A DNA stretch of 64,000 nt from Gilliamella apis (GTDB lineage Bacteria > Pseudomonadota > Gammaproteobacteria > Enterobacterales > Orbaceae): contig NZ_NASD01000008.1 of assembly GCF_002142155.1 (NCBI RefSeq), forward strand, positions 1-64,000. The letters are read 5' to 3'. Below the pieces are notes generated by a model. That model had not been told where the DNA came from, did not search any database, and was given only the letters and a program-made list of their open reading frames with translations. The translations under genes and the position numbers were made by a program. This document shows, one piece after another, positions 31,558-41,105 of this stretch (the stretch's first letter is position 1; each line of letters begins with the position of its first letter).

Positions 31558-32831
31558 TCATGAGTATTGTATATACGATCTTACTTTATTTAATTCAACC
31601 GTTTGTCTGGATAAGACTACTTTGGCGTAGCCGTAAAGCGCCAGACTACCGTAAACGCTGGTTAGAACGTTATGGATTTTGCAAAAGTAAAGTCAAATCA
31701 GGTGGAATTTTAGTACATGCGGTTTCTGTCGGCGAAACGTTAGCCGCAATTCCATTGATCAAAGCGCTGCAAAGCCAATATCCACAGTTACCGATTACGG
31801 TGACGACCATGACACCCACTGGCTCTAAACAAGTTAAATCAATACTCAAAGAGAGTGTTAGTCATGTCTACTTGCCTTATGATCTGCCTTGTGCAATACA
31901 TCGCTTTCTAAAAACAGTTCAGCCCAAATTAGTCATAATTATGGAAACAGAGCTTTGGCCAAACTTAATTAGCCAATGTTATAGCAAAAAAATTCCATTG
32001 ATCATTGCTAATGCCCGCTTATCAGAACGTTCAGCCAAAAGATACCATAAACTAGGAAAAGCGATTAGTAAACTATTAGCTAAAATCAGCACGGTTGCCG
32101 CCCAAAATAGACAAGACGGTGATAGATTTATCTCATTGGGTCTACCGGCAGATCATTTAGCGGTAACGGGTAGTATTAAGTTTGATATTGAACTCACGGC
32201 CAAGCAACAACAGAATCTTGCGCAGTTAAAACAGCAATGGCAATTACATCGACCAGTACTAATCGCTGCCAGCACGCATTCAGGCGAAGATGAAATCATT
32301 TTATCAGCATTTCAACAGCTTCTTAAAAATCATAGCAACTTATTACTTATTTTAGTCCCTCGTCACCCTGAACGTTTTAAAACCGTTGAAAAGCTAATTG
32401 CCGATAATGACTTGAATTATATTACACGCAGTAGCAAACAACCCCCTACAGATCAGACACAAGTGATTTTGGGTGATACCATGGGAGAATTACTGGAACT
32501 TTATGGTTTGGCTAATATTGCTTTTATTGGCGGTAGTTTAATTGAGCATGGCGGACATAACCCACTGGAACCGGCTCTACACCATATTCCCATTATAAGC
32601 GGTAAACACTTTTTTAACTTTAAAGTTATTGGTGAACAGTTAATTGAGGCTAATAGCATGCTGGTATGTGATAGTTCTGCTGATTCGCTCTATTCCACCA
32701 TTAATAGCTTATTAAATGATGAAAGTCGTTGTCAGCAAATTGGCGAAAATGCATATCAAGTTTTAAAAAATAACCAAGGTGCGCTAAATCGCCTTCTTGA
32801 GGTTATCCATCACTATCTTGAAAAATCATAA
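31554..32831 (+). CDS. waaA: 3-deoxy-D-manno-octulosonic acid (Kdo) transferase
   Basis: Inner-membrane glycosyltransferase that adds Kdo to lipid IV-A during lipopolysaccharide synthesis. It has 425 residues, the E. coli length. It has an N-terminal membrane anchor, the catalytic [10 protein letters not shown] segment, ETELWPN and the C-terminal [16 protein letters not shown], all family hallmarks. The ATG at 31554 overlaps the orn stop as ATGA; a second ATG six bases later is equally possible. It shows that the cell makes a Kdo-containing outer membrane. hemH follows after 9 bases. Confidence 0.96.
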   Translation: MIMSIVYTILLYLIQPFVWIRLLWRSRKAPDYRKRWLERYGFCKSKVKSGGILVHAVSVGETLAAIPLIKALQSQYPQLPITVTTMTPTGSKQVKSILKESVSHVYLPYDLPCAIHRFLKTVQPKLVIIMETELWPNLISQCYSKKIPLIIANARLSERSAKRYHKLGKAISKLLAKISTVAAQNRQDGDRFISLGLPADHLAVTGSIKFDIELTAKQQQNLAQLKQQWQLHRPVLIAASTHSGEDEIILSAFQQLLKNHSNLLLILVPRHPERFKTVEKLIADNDLNYITRSSKQPPTDQTQVILGDTMGELLELYGLANIAFIGGSLIEHGGHNPLEPALHHIPIISGKHFFNFKVIGEQLIEANSMLVCDSSADSLYSTINSLLNDESRCQQIGENAYQVLKNNQGALNRLLEVIHHYLEKS

Positions 32832-32840
32832 GGATGGCTT

Positions 32841-33818
32841 GTGAATAAAAAACAAGGGTTATTGCTAGTTAATTTAGGCACACCAAGTGCCGTAACACCA
32901 ATGGCGATTCGTTGTTACTTGACCGAGTTTTTACTCGATCGCCATGTTGTCGACCTGCCTGCTTTTATTTGGCATCCAATTTTAAAATACCTAGTACTTC
33001 CTAAACGTGTCCCCTACATCATCAACCATTATCAAAAAATATGGATTGAGGGTGAATCACCATTACTTCATTACAGTAAACGCTTGATCAATCATTTACA
33101 ACCCGCATTACCTGACATGCAATGCGAATTAGCCATGACCTATGGGGAACCGAACTTACTCTCGGCGCTAAATAATTTAAAATCATGTGAAAAAGTCACT
33201 TTATTACCGTTATTTCCGCAATATTCGACCACCACAACTCAAGCAGTATTAGCTAAAGTAAAGCAACTTATTGCTGACAATAATATCAAAATTAATCTTA
33301 GCTATATTCGTGATTATGCCGACCACCCAAGTTATATTGATGCACTTTATTGGCAAGTTCAGCAAGCGTTTTCAACCCAAGGGCAGCCGGATGTATTGCT
33401 CCTTTCTTACCATGGTATTCCTCAACGCTACATTGATAAACGCCAAGACGACTATGTGCAAAGATGCTTGTTAACCACTAAATTATTGACAGACAAATGC
33501 CAAGCAAATGGCATCGACTTACCAATAATAATGGCTTATCAATCAAAGTTTGGTAAAGGGAAATGGGTTGAACCCAACACCAGCGATATATTAGCAAACT
33601 TGGCTAAAACCGGTACTGAACATGTGCAGGTTATCTGTCCAGGTTTTTCGGCAGATTGTATTGAAACTATTTATGAAATTGACGAACAAAATCGAGAAAT
33701 ATTCTTAAATGCTGGCGGTAAACAGTTTTATTATATCCCAGCCCTAAACGATACACCATTACAGGTTAAATTAATCAAAAATATAGTTGAAAAAACCCCT
33801 TTCCTCAAAAAATTTTAA
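32841..33818 (+). CDS. hemH: Ferrochelatase
   Basis: Inserts ferrous iron into protoporphyrin IX. It has 325 residues (320 in E. coli); the GTG start is preceded by AAGGA. Motifs: LLVNLGTPSA at the start, YGEPNLLSAL, the active-site His in LLSYHGIPQRY and the late CPGFSADCIETIYEI. The last codons (EKTPFLKKF) coincide with a dispersed motif copy at 33790-33816, read antisense. It probably ends the orn-waaA-hemH operon, as no terminator separates the three genes. Confidence 0.96.
   Translation: MNKKQGLLLVNLGTPSAVTPMAIRCYLTEFLLDRHVVDLPAFIWHPILKYLVLPKRVPYIINHYQKIWIEGESPLLHYSKRLINHLQPALPDMQCELAMTYGEPNLLSALNNLKSCEKVTLLPLFPQYSTTTTQAVLAKVKQLIADNNIKINLSYIRDYADHPSYIDALYWQVQQAFSTQGQPDVLLLSYHGIPQRYIDKRQDDYVQRCLLTTKLLTDKCQANGIDLPIIMAYQSKFGKGKWVEPNTSDILANLAKTGTEHVQVICPGFSADCIETIYEIDEQNREIFLNAGGKQFYYIPALNDTPLQVKLIKNIVEKTPFLKKF
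33790..33816 (-). repeat. Dispersed motif copy 3, inside the hemH 3' end
   Basis: Minus strand AAAATTTTTTGAGGAAAGGG then GTTTTTT. It encodes, on the other strand, the last eight residues of HemH before the stop. Confidence 0.65.
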
Positions 33819-33973
33819 CTGATTAAGATTTATTTTTAACCAAAATCAAATCTTATCGGCACAACTTTAAATTGATTAATATTAAAGCTAAATAACCAAC
33901 TAATCTAACTAGTGTGATTAACCTGTGTTAGGATGATAATTAAAAATTATTTGCGCTCAAAGGAGAATACTCG

Positions 33974-35305
33974 ATGAAAATAATCATCATTGGCGCTCAA
34001 GCTGCTGGTGCAAGTGCCGCGGCTAAAGCCAGAAGAAAGGATCCCAATGCGACAATTCGCATCTATGAAAAATCAGATATTGTTTCATTTGGTGCTTGTG
34101 GATTACCTTACTTTATTGGCAATCATTTTCAAGATGAAAATGAAATGATATCCAGAACACCAAATCAATTTGCAAAAGATGGGATTGAAATCAAAACGTT
34201 ACATGAAGTTATCGCTATTGATGCAAAATTAAAAAAAATTACAGTCAAAGATCTTAACACCAATAACTGTTTTGATGATGATTATGACAAATTACTTATT
34301 GCGGTTGGAGCAGCACCAATAATTCCACCTTTAGAAAATCACCAACTGGAAAATATTTTCACTTTGCGTGATATATATGATGGTCTGGCAATAAAAAATG
34401 CCTTAACCAATCGGCAAAACAGCAATATTGTGGTCATAGGTGGCGGCTATATCGGGCTTGAAATAACTGAATCTTTAGTCGCATTAAACAAAAATGTAAA
34501 GCTAATTCAATTAGATGAAAGAGTATTAGTCGACGCCTTCGATCCGGAACTTACCGAGATAATTGAAGAAAACCTAAAACAACATTGTGATTTACACCTA
34601 CAAGAACGAGTACAAGGTTTTGAAGGTGTACAAAAAGTTACCCATGTTATTACCGATAAAACTAAATATGCGGCGGATATTGTCATTATAGCTACAGGGG
34701 TAAAACCTAATAGCAAAGTATATAAAGATTTAGAGCTTGAAACACTTAGCAATGGCGCTATTGTCATTGATAGTTATGGCAAAACTAATATTGCTGATAT
34801 TTATGCCGCGGGCGACTGTGTCGCACTATATCATCGAGTTAGTCAATCAATGACTTATATACCATTAGCTACTGGCGCCAACAAATTAGGTAAAACTGTT
34901 GGTGACAATTTAGCTGGTGGAAATAACCAATTTCCTGGTACTCTTGGTACATCAGCATTGAAAGTCTTTGATATTGAAGCAGGTCGAACAGGACTAACTG
35001 AATCACAAGCAATCAAAGCAGGGATCCCTTACAAGACGGTAATAGTTAAAGATAAAAATCACAGTAACTATGTTGCAGGGCAAACTGGCATCATCGCTAA
35101 ACTCATTTATCACGCCGAAACTCGTATTTTATTAGGTGGACAAATAGCAGGAGGGAATGGCGCTGCACTAAGAACCAATAGTTTAGCCACAGCCATTTGG
35201 GCAAATATGAAAATTGATGAATTAGCGATGATGGACTTTTTATATGCGCCACCTTTTTCAAGACCGTGGGATATTTTAAATATCGCCGGAGGTATCGCAA
35301 AATAG
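33974..35305 (+). CDS. CoA-disulfide reductase / NADH oxidase-type flavoprotein
   Basis: A 443-residue single-cysteine flavin disulfide reductase. FAD motif IIGAQAAGASAAAKARR at 5-21, redox Cys42 in SFGACGLPYFIG, NAD(P)H motif VVIGGGYIGLE (about 155-165), second FAD motif DIYAAGDC and a dimerisation domain. The sequence around Cys42 is closer to CoA-disulfide reductases (SxxCGLPYY) than to NADH oxidases (SFLSCG), but activity cannot be decided from sequence. The AGGAGA site 7 bases before ATG supports the start. The next gene encodes a cystine carrier, suggesting a role in thiol redox. Confidence 0.82.
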   Translation: MKIIIIGAQAAGASAAAKARRKDPNATIRIYEKSDIVSFGACGLPYFIGNHFQDENEMISRTPNQFAKDGIEIKTLHEVIAIDAKLKKITVKDLNTNNCFDDDYDKLLIAVGAAPIIPPLENHQLENIFTLRDIYDGLAIKNALTNRQNSNIVVIGGGYIGLEITESLVALNKNVKLIQLDERVLVDAFDPELTEIIEENLKQHCDLHLQERVQGFEGVQKVTHVITDKTKYAADIVIIATGVKPNSKVYKDLELETLSNGAIVIDSYGKTNIADIYAAGDCVALYHRVSQSMTYIPLATGANKLGKTVGDNLAGGNNQFPGTLGTSALKVFDIEAGRTGLTESQAIKAGIPYKTVIVKDKNHSNYVAGQTGIIAKLIYHAETRILLGGQIAGGNGAALRTNSLATAIWANMKIDELAMMDFLYAPPFSRPWDILNIAGGIAK

Positions 35306-35439
35306 AGTTTAAGCATAATAAATATTTGCTTAGTTATTAACATTCAGAATGGGCAGTTGGGTTAATTTAAATGGTTAATCCAACCCCAAAACAGATTATT
35401 CAAAATTAATTTAATTTTATCCAAACGCTGGGGGTAAAC

Positions 35440-36861
35440 ATGTCAGATGCCATATTTCAGGGCACTTTTTTCGAAAAGTTCTTATCTATCACTCATTATC
35501 AAACCTTAATCGGCATTGGCTTATTACTGCTTTGCTTTTTCGCTATCATGCGGCCACTACAAACAAAAAAAGTTAATTTTTCCATTCGAATGTTAGTCGG
35601 ATTGATACTTGGTGCCGTTCTTGGTTTAGGTATCCAAGCCGCAGCCGGTTTTCCCACTGACTCAACAGTTTGGATGCAAGAAACAGCAACATGGTATGGT
35701 TTATTTGGTCGTGCCTTTATCGCTTTTATACGCATGCTGGTGATCCCGTTAATTTTTGTCTCAATCGTAAAAGTGATTATTGATTTTTCTGGTAAAGAGA
35801 ATTTACCACAAATCGCATTTAGAGGTATTTTTTGGCTACTGTTCACTACAGCAATTGCCTGTATTATCGGGATTATCTTAGCTAATGTATTATCATTAGG
35901 TGAACTAAGTTCAACCTCAGCCAAAACTGCGGTTGCCAAACAATACACTAATATTATTGATACATTCGTCAATCTTATCCCTAGTAACATCATTGCTTCC
36001 ATGGTAAAAGAGAATATTGTTGGTTTAGTCATCTTTTCGGCATTAATGGGGCTCGCAGCTAATCGCATGGAAAAAAAGAATCCTCAACCTATTGCCCTGT
36101 TTAAAACCTTTATTGAAGCACTTTATAAAATTATCATGTCAATTGCCATGACAATCATCAAATATATGCCTTATGCGGTAATTGCTTTACTTGCTCGTAC
36201 CATTATTTCAAATGGCATACCTGCAATTATTGAAGTTTCAAGCTTTGTATTAGCAATTTACCTTGCAACCATATTAATGCTTGCAGTACATATCGTGATT
36301 GTGATGGTGCATGGAGTTTCACCAATCATATTTATTAAAAAAGCACTTGGTACATGGTTACTAGCTTTTACCAGCCGCTCATCGGTTGGTACATTACCAA
36401 TGACGATTTCAACATTGACAGTCAGAATGGGGGTAAATACCGGTACCGCAAACCTAGTCGGATCGCTTGGCAGTACAATGGGAATGAACGGTTGTGCTGG
36501 ATTTTTCCCTGCACTGCTTGCCGTAATGGTAGCCCATATGGTAGGCATTAATACTGATATCCAATTTTATATTATGCTAGTGATTGTGGTGGTTATTGGT
36601 TCGATTGGTATCGCGGGTATTCCCGGTACCGCAACTGTTGCTGCTACTGTGGTGCTTTCTGGTATGGGAATGGCTGAGTACTTCCCATTAATCGGTATGG
36701 TATTAGCCGTCGATCCCATCATTGATATGGCAAGAACCTTAGCCAATGTATCCGGTGCAATGACAGCAGCAATTGCAACTGATCATGAGGTTGGATTAAT
36801 GAATATGGATATCTATAACGATCCTAATGTGACCTTGGATAATGAACAGTCAGAAGTTTAA
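35440..36861 (+). CDS. tcyP: L-cystine transporter TcyP (YdjN)
   Basis: A sodium- or proton-coupled carrier of the dicarboxylate/amino acid:cation symporter family, 473 residues. Its start (GIGLLLLCFFAIMRPLQTKK) and the long first loop are typical of TcyP. Typical carrier motifs include the Ser-rich TSRSSVGTLPMT hairpin and MNGCAGFFPALLAVM. It follows the flavin reductase gene by 134 bases on the same strand. A palindromic terminator ends the transcript. Confidence 0.88.
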   Translation: MSDAIFQGTFFEKFLSITHYQTLIGIGLLLLCFFAIMRPLQTKKVNFSIRMLVGLILGAVLGLGIQAAAGFPTDSTVWMQETATWYGLFGRAFIAFIRMLVIPLIFVSIVKVIIDFSGKENLPQIAFRGIFWLLFTTAIACIIGIILANVLSLGELSSTSAKTAVAKQYTNIIDTFVNLIPSNIIASMVKENIVGLVIFSALMGLAANRMEKKNPQPIALFKTFIEALYKIIMSIAMTIIKYMPYAVIALLARTIISNGIPAIIEVSSFVLAIYLATILMLAVHIVIVMVHGVSPIIFIKKALGTWLLAFTSRSSVGTLPMTISTLTVRMGVNTGTANLVGSLGSTMGMNGCAGFFPALLAVMVAHMVGINTDIQFYIMLVIVVVIGSIGIAGIPGTATVAATVVLSGMGMAEYFPLIGMVLAVDPIIDMARTLANVSGAMTAAIATDHEVGLMNMDIYNDPNVTLDNEQSEV

Positions 36862-36899
36862 TAATAAAATACGTTTTTAATGTATTTTGAACAAATAGC

Positions 36900-36925
36900 A
36901 AAAGACGCCAATTGGCGTCTTTTTT
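36900..36925. terminator. Bidirectional terminator between tcyP and galU
   Basis: AAAAGACGCCAATTGGCGTC then TTTTTT: a palindrome with T tracts in both directions, between convergent genes. Confidence 0.9.
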
Positions 36926-36946
36926 ACATCAGAAATAAAGATAAAA

Positions 36947-37861
36947 TTAAATCGTTTTTAACCATGCTTTAACATCATCACCTAAGCTTTTGTGACGCAT
37001 TGCATATTGAACAAAAGTTTGGACATAACCTAATTTATTACCACAATCATGGCTTCGGCCTTTAATGCAATAGGCATCAACAGGATCTTCTGCAAGTAAC
37101 ATCGCAATTGCGTCAGTTAATTGAATTTCACCACCAGCACCTAATGGTGTTTTGGCTAATAAAGGCCAAATTTTTTCAGACAACACATAACGGCCTACCA
37201 CAGATTGGTTAGATGGCGCATCTTCAATTGACGGTTTTTCAACAACACTATACATTTGTGTTACATTACCTGCAGATAACTCTTCGCCGCGGCAGTCAAC
37301 AATACCATAAGATGAAACAAGTTCTTTAGGTACCGGTTCAACCATAATTTGGCTATGCTTAGTATCATGATAATTATGAATCATCGCCGCTAAATTATCT
37401 TGAGTAAGATCGCTATCATACTCATCAATAATTACATCAGGTAACACAACAGCAAAAGGTTCATCACCAACTAAAGGATAAGCACAAAGTACCGCATGAC
37501 CAAGCCCTTTGGCTAAACCTTGGCGAACACTTGTGATAGTGACATGTTTTGGTAGTATTGCTTGCACTTCTTGCAAGAGTTGACGTTTAACTCGCGCTTC
37601 TAACATAGCTTCAAGTTCGAAGCTAGTATCAAAATGATTTTCAATCGAATTTTTAGACGAATGGGTAACAAAAATAATTTCAGTTATTCCTGCTGCAATA
37701 CACTCTTTGACTACATATTGAATAAGTGGTTTATCAACCACGGGTAACATCTCTTTAGGAATCGCTTTGGTTGCAGGTAACATTCTCGTACCAAGACCTG
37801 CCACTGGAATTACGGCTTTTTTAACTTTTCCCTTCAAAGAAGGTTCAAAATTTAATGACAT
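36947..37861 (-). CDS. galU: UTP-glucose-1-phosphate uridylyltransferase
   Basis: Makes UDP-glucose for LPS core, trehalose and galactose metabolism. It has 304 residues (302 in E. coli). The nucleotide-binding motif [20 protein letters not shown] is at 17-36, and [17 protein letters not shown] and the catalytic [11 protein letters not shown] segment follow. It lies 21 bases downstream of a DUF2569-like gene and may be cotranscribed with the small envelope genes upstream. Confidence 0.97.
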   Translation of the reverse strand: MSLNFEPSLKGKVKKAVIPVAGLGTRMLPATKAIPKEMLPVVDKPLIQYVVKECIAAGITEIIFVTHSSKNSIENHFDTSFELEAMLEARVKRQLLQEVQAILPKHVTITSVRQGLAKGLGHAVLCAYPLVGDEPFAVVLPDVIIDEYDSDLTQDNLAAMIHNYHDTKHSQIMVEPVPKELVSSYGIVDCRGEELSAGNVTQMYSVVEKPSIEDAPSNQSVVGRYVLSEKIWPLLAKTPLGAGGEIQLTDAIAMLLAEDPVDAYCIKGRSHDCGNKLGYVQTFVQYAMRHKSLGDDVKAWLKTI

Positions 37862-37882
37862 TTTAGTTCCTTAAAAAATAAA

Positions 37883-38377
37883 TTAACTAATAACATTGTT
37901 ATAATTTTCCACTTTACGATGTCCATTAACAAACGTGTTATAAACTCGCTTTGAATTAAGCATATAGGAAATGCAAATAATACTCAAAATAATGTTTTTG
38001 GCTATATGAAACAAATCACGGCTTTCAATTTTAAATGAGGTAAATTGATGAGTAATAAACTGATCTAAAAGCATAAATACAATAACTAACAGTTCAAAAC
38101 AAATCATCAAAGATGGAAATTTATAATTTTTAGTGAAAAAGAGATAAAGTAAGTAGATATTAAAAAAGATAATAATCAAATTCATACCGATTTCTAATGG
38201 ATAAATCCAATTAAGATTTTCAATATAAAAAATAGAATTAGTAAGATTAGCCAATTTTATAAAGGTAATGCTACTAAAAAGAATCAAAAATAAACTAGTG
38301 ATACAACTCAAAAATAATCTTATCGCAACAACAATGAGCCAACCACCTAATCCTTTGAGAGTTAAGTTATCAGACAT
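37883..38377 (-). CDS. DUF2569-like membrane protein
   Basis: A 164-residue protein with four predicted membrane segments. The start LTLKGLGGWLIVVAIRLFL matches the GGWL opening of the DUF2569 family, of unknown function. It lies 10 bases after the upstream lipoprotein gene and 21 bases before galU. A/T content is high even for this window, which may mean relaxed constraint or recent acquisition. Confidence 0.6.
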   Translation of the reverse strand: MSDNLTLKGLGGWLIVVAIRLFLSCITSLFLILFSSITFIKLANLTNSIFYIENLNWIYPLEIGMNLIIIFFNIYLLYLFFTKNYKFPSLMICFELLVIVFMLLDQFITHQFTSFKIESRDLFHIAKNIILSIICISYMLNSKRVYNTFVNGHRKVENYNNVIS

Positions 38378-38387
38378 ACAAATATCC

Positions 38388-38894
38388 TTAATTTAAAATA
38401 GATAAATCCTCAGATTGAATTAATGAAGGATTATCCCTGTCTTTAGCTAAAGAATCAATGGAAATATAGATAATCTGACAGTTTTCTAATACCGCTTCTT
38501 TGACCACAAATTTTGCCTTACGATCACGAGCTTCTTTCTGTTTAACACTGATATACAAATCGTCATAACCATCATCATACATTGATGCTCGTTCAAATAT
38601 ATTAGGACTCCGCCAAAATGTCTCTTTTGGATAATCGCGCTCAAAAGTTTGACCGGTTAATTTGCCTTTTAAACCAACATAACTTATTGGTAAATGATTA
38701 CTCGCTCGACTTTGTGAGAGATAAATATGGGGATATTCTGTAAGATTGGGTTCAAGCTGGTTTAGCTTAAATTCAATACCAGAACGATTTTGATACTGGC
38801 AATTTTCCATTGTTAAAGGTGTAGTTCGAAAATTCAACGAACCACACCCTACAAGTAAAAATATAAAGAAAATATTAAAAATACGATACATCAT
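38388..38894 (-). CDS. Hypothetical lipoprotein
   Basis: A 168-residue protein whose N-terminus (MMYRIFNIFFIFLLVGCGSL) is a lipoprotein signal with lipobox LVGC, lipid Cys at residue 17. Asn follows after two residues, and no inner-membrane-retention Asp is seen at +2, so outer-membrane sorting is expected. The mature part is hydrophilic and not recognised. It is followed 10 bases later by the DUF2569-like gene, suggesting a shared envelope role that the sequence does not reveal. Confidence 0.65.
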   Translation of the reverse strand: MMYRIFNIFFIFLLVGCGSLNFRTTPLTMENCQYQNRSGIEFKLNQLEPNLTEYPHIYLSQSRASNHLPISYVGLKGKLTGQTFERDYPKETFWRSPNIFERASMYDDGYDDLYISVKQKEARDRKAKFVVKEAVLENCQIIYISIDSLAKDRDNPSLIQSEDLSILN

Positions 38895-38939
38895 TTATTG
38901 TTTACTTATAAAATATTTATAAGTAACTCCAGCTACTAT

Positions 38940-39089
38940 TTACATCTTTTCACTAACATTTTCAGCAGTATTAGTAATTGCTTTACCGCCAGATTGAACA
39001 TCTTTACCGACACCTTTAAACGTGTTACAACCAACTACCATTGTTGTCATCGCAATACTTACCATTAAAATAAATACTTTACGTAACAT
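38940..39089 (-). CDS. ecnB: Entericidin-like small lipoprotein
   Basis: A 49-residue lipoprotein translated from the minus strand: MLRKVFILMVSIAMTTMVVG then C21-NTFKGVGKDVQSGGKAIT. The lipobox ends at Cys21, and the motif CNTxxGVGxDxxxGGxAI is characteristic of entericidins A/B. In E. coli these form an antidote/toxin pair tied to stationary phase; only one member is visible here. AGGAGA lies 6 bases upstream of the ATG. It lies between tyrB and the lipoprotein gene. Confidence 0.88.
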   Translation of the reverse strand: MLRKVFILMVSIAMTTMVVGCNTFKGVGKDVQSGGKAITNTAENVSEKM

Positions 39090-39113
39090 GTGATTCTCCT
39101 CTAGTTAGTCACA

Positions 39114-40310
39114 TTATGATTTTATTGTGGCAAATGCTTCTGCTACACGATGTATATTATGGTGATTTAATCCCGCCACACACATTCTTCCGCTGCCCAC
39201 CAAATAAACGGCGAAATCATCTTTTAGCTGTGTGACTTGCTCTTTAGAAAAACCTGTATAACTAAACATACCTCTTTGTTTAACTAAATAATCAAAATTT
39301 TGTGTCGGTACGGCTGTTTTTAATAAATCGACTAGCGTTGAACGCATGGTTACAATACGGTTGCGCATGGTTTGAACTTCTTGAAACCATAAAGTTTTAA
39401 GTTCCGTATTATTTAATACATATGACACTAACTGCGCACCATAAGCGGCTGGACTGGAATAGTTACGACGAACTGTTGCTTGTAACTGACCAAATACACA
39501 ATTTGCTGCTTGGCTATCATCACATAATACGGATAATCCACCTACCCGTTCTCCATACAGCGAAAACGTTTTGGAAAAAGAATTACTAATCAAACCACAT
39601 AATCCTTTCTCAGCGACTTTTTTGATTGCATAACTATCGCTTTCGATACTTTCACCAAAACCTTGATAAGCAATATCCATAAATGGGATAAGATCACGAT
39701 TTTGTAAAACTTCAATCACTTTATCCCACTGCTGCTGTGTTAAATCGACACCGGTAGGATTATGACAACAAGGATGTAATAGCACGATACTTTTAGCCGG
39801 CAAGCTATTTAATGTATCTAGCATAGCTTCAAATTTTACACCACAAGTTGCTGGGTCAAAATAAGGATATTTATTTACTTTAAAGCCAGCACCACTAAAA
39901 ATAGCAATATGATTTTCCCAAGTTGGATCACTAACCCATACTTGCGAATTAGGGAAATAATGATATAGAAAATCAGCACCAACTTTAAGGGCACCTGATC
40001 CACCTAACGTTTGAATAGTCGCAATTCTTTTAGCTTGAATAGCAGGATTATCTTCACCAAAAAGTAGTGATTGAATTGCTTGGCAATAACTAGGTAAACC
40101 ACTCATTGGTAAATAAAGTTGTGCACCTTGTTGATGTTGATAAATATAATCACGAGCCGTTTTAATACATGATAATTGTGGAACCTGACTGTTTTCATCA
40201 TAATAATAACCAATACTCAAATTAGTCTTATCTTGACGACTATCATTATTAAATTCTGCGACTAATGACAAAATTGGATCACCAGCATACGACTCTACTT
40301 TTTCAAACAT
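39114..40310 (-). CDS. tyrB: Aromatic amino acid aminotransferase
   Basis: PLP-dependent class I aminotransferase, 398 residues. The start [20 protein letters not shown] follows E. coli TyrB more than AspC. The PLP lysine is Lys247 in [18 protein letters not shown], with the preceding [12 protein letters not shown] cofactor segment. It catalyses the last step of Tyr, Phe and possibly Leu synthesis using glutamate; AspC-type activity on aspartate cannot be excluded. Confidence 0.9.
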   Translation of the reverse strand: MFEKVESYAGDPILSLVAEFNNDSRQDKTNLSIGYYYDENSQVPQLSCIKTARDYIYQHQQGAQLYLPMSGLPSYCQAIQSLLFGEDNPAIQAKRIATIQTLGGSGALKVGADFLYHYFPNSQVWVSDPTWENHIAIFSGAGFKVNKYPYFDPATCGVKFEAMLDTLNSLPAKSIVLLHPCCHNPTGVDLTQQQWDKVIEVLQNRDLIPFMDIAYQGFGESIESDSYAIKKVAEKGLCGLISNSFSKTFSLYGERVGGLSVLCDDSQAANCVFGQLQATVRRNYSSPAAYGAQLVSYVLNNTELKTLWFQEVQTMRNRIVTMRSTLVDLLKTAVPTQNFDYLVKQRGMFSYTGFSKEQVTQLKDDFAVYLVGSGRMCVAGLNHHNIHRVAEAFATIKS

Positions 40311-40510
40311 TTTTCCTACCTAATTAACCAATAAATAGCAATGTATAATTGTAGATTATTGCACCAACTTAATTGGCAATCAATCACAAAATAACAGTTT
40401 AAATATAAATAATTTTAGGCAAATAAAATCGACTGTTTAACAGTCTGATTCAGATAGAAAAACGTCATAATTGGTGACAAAAAATAGGGATATTTAGCAA
40501 AAAAAGCCAC

Positions 40511-40535
40511 AAAAAACCCTTTCCTCAACTTTTTT
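40511..40535 (-). repeat. Dispersed motif copy 4
   Basis: Minus strand AAAAAGTTGAGGAAAGGGTT followed by TTTT. It begins 5 bases after a hairpin that follows ridA. Confidence 0.65.
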
Positions 40536-40540
40536 GCTTC

Positions 40541-40562
40541 ATTAGCACCTATTGGTGCTAAT
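40541..40562 (-). terminator. Hairpin downstream of ridA
   Basis: ATTAGCACC AATA GGTGCTAAT, a perfect 9-bp stem, 14 bases past the ridA stop. The T tract comes only after motif copy 4. Confidence 0.6.
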
Positions 40563-40575
40563 CACTTTGGCAAAC

Positions 40576-40959
40576 TTATTTAACAGCGATAACTTCTATT
40601 TCAACTTTTGCATCTTTAGGGATGCGAGCTACTTGCACACAAGAACGCGCTGGAAAGCTTGCTTGATTTTCGGTAAAAAATGCTTCATAGACACTATTAA
40701 CATCAGCAAAATCATTCATATCAGCTAAAAAAATAGTTGTTTTAACGATATTTTTAACTTGATAACCCGCCTCAGTAACAATTGCTTTAACATTAGCTAA
40801 ACTTTGCTTAGCTTGTTCTTTCACACAAGTTGGTATCTCACCAGTTGCTGGATTAATTGGGATTTGACCTGATGCAAATAACATATTGCCCAAATCAATA
40901 CCTTGCACATAAGGACCAATAGCTGCAGGGGCTTTATCGGTATTAACTACTTTCGCCAT
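40576..40959 (-). CDS. ridA: 2-iminobutanoate/2-iminopropanoate deaminase
   Basis: Hydrolyses reactive enamine/imine products of PLP enzymes such as threonine dehydratase. It has 127 residues from MAKVVNTDKAPAAIGPYVQG, the start supported by AGGAGA upstream. Catalytic Arg lies in PARSCVQVARIPKDAKVEIE. It sits beside tyrB, another PLP enzyme gene, though they are separated by 265 bases and probably transcribed independently. Confidence 0.95.
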   Translation of the reverse strand: MAKVVNTDKAPAAIGPYVQGIDLGNMLFASGQIPINPATGEIPTCVKEQAKQSLANVKAIVTEAGYQVKNIVKTTIFLADMNDFADVNSVYEAFFTENQASFPARSCVQVARIPKDAKVEIEVIAVK

Positions 40960-41105
40960 AGATAAATTTCTCCTTTTATTTATTATGACTCTCATTTCAA
41001 CAGGAACACAATTTTGTGTCAAGCTATAACAAATTTATGAGCATGGGACTTCTGCAAATTTTCTGATATGATAGGTGATAATTTTTTCATTTGTTGAGAG
41101 TTAGT

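Larger units (their letters stand above)
40311..40575. other. Intergenic region tyrB-ridA with motif copy 4 and a hairpin
   Basis: No gene is seen. It holds the tyrB promoter region, dispersed motif copy 4 (40511-40535) and the ridA-proximal hairpin. Confidence 0.5.
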
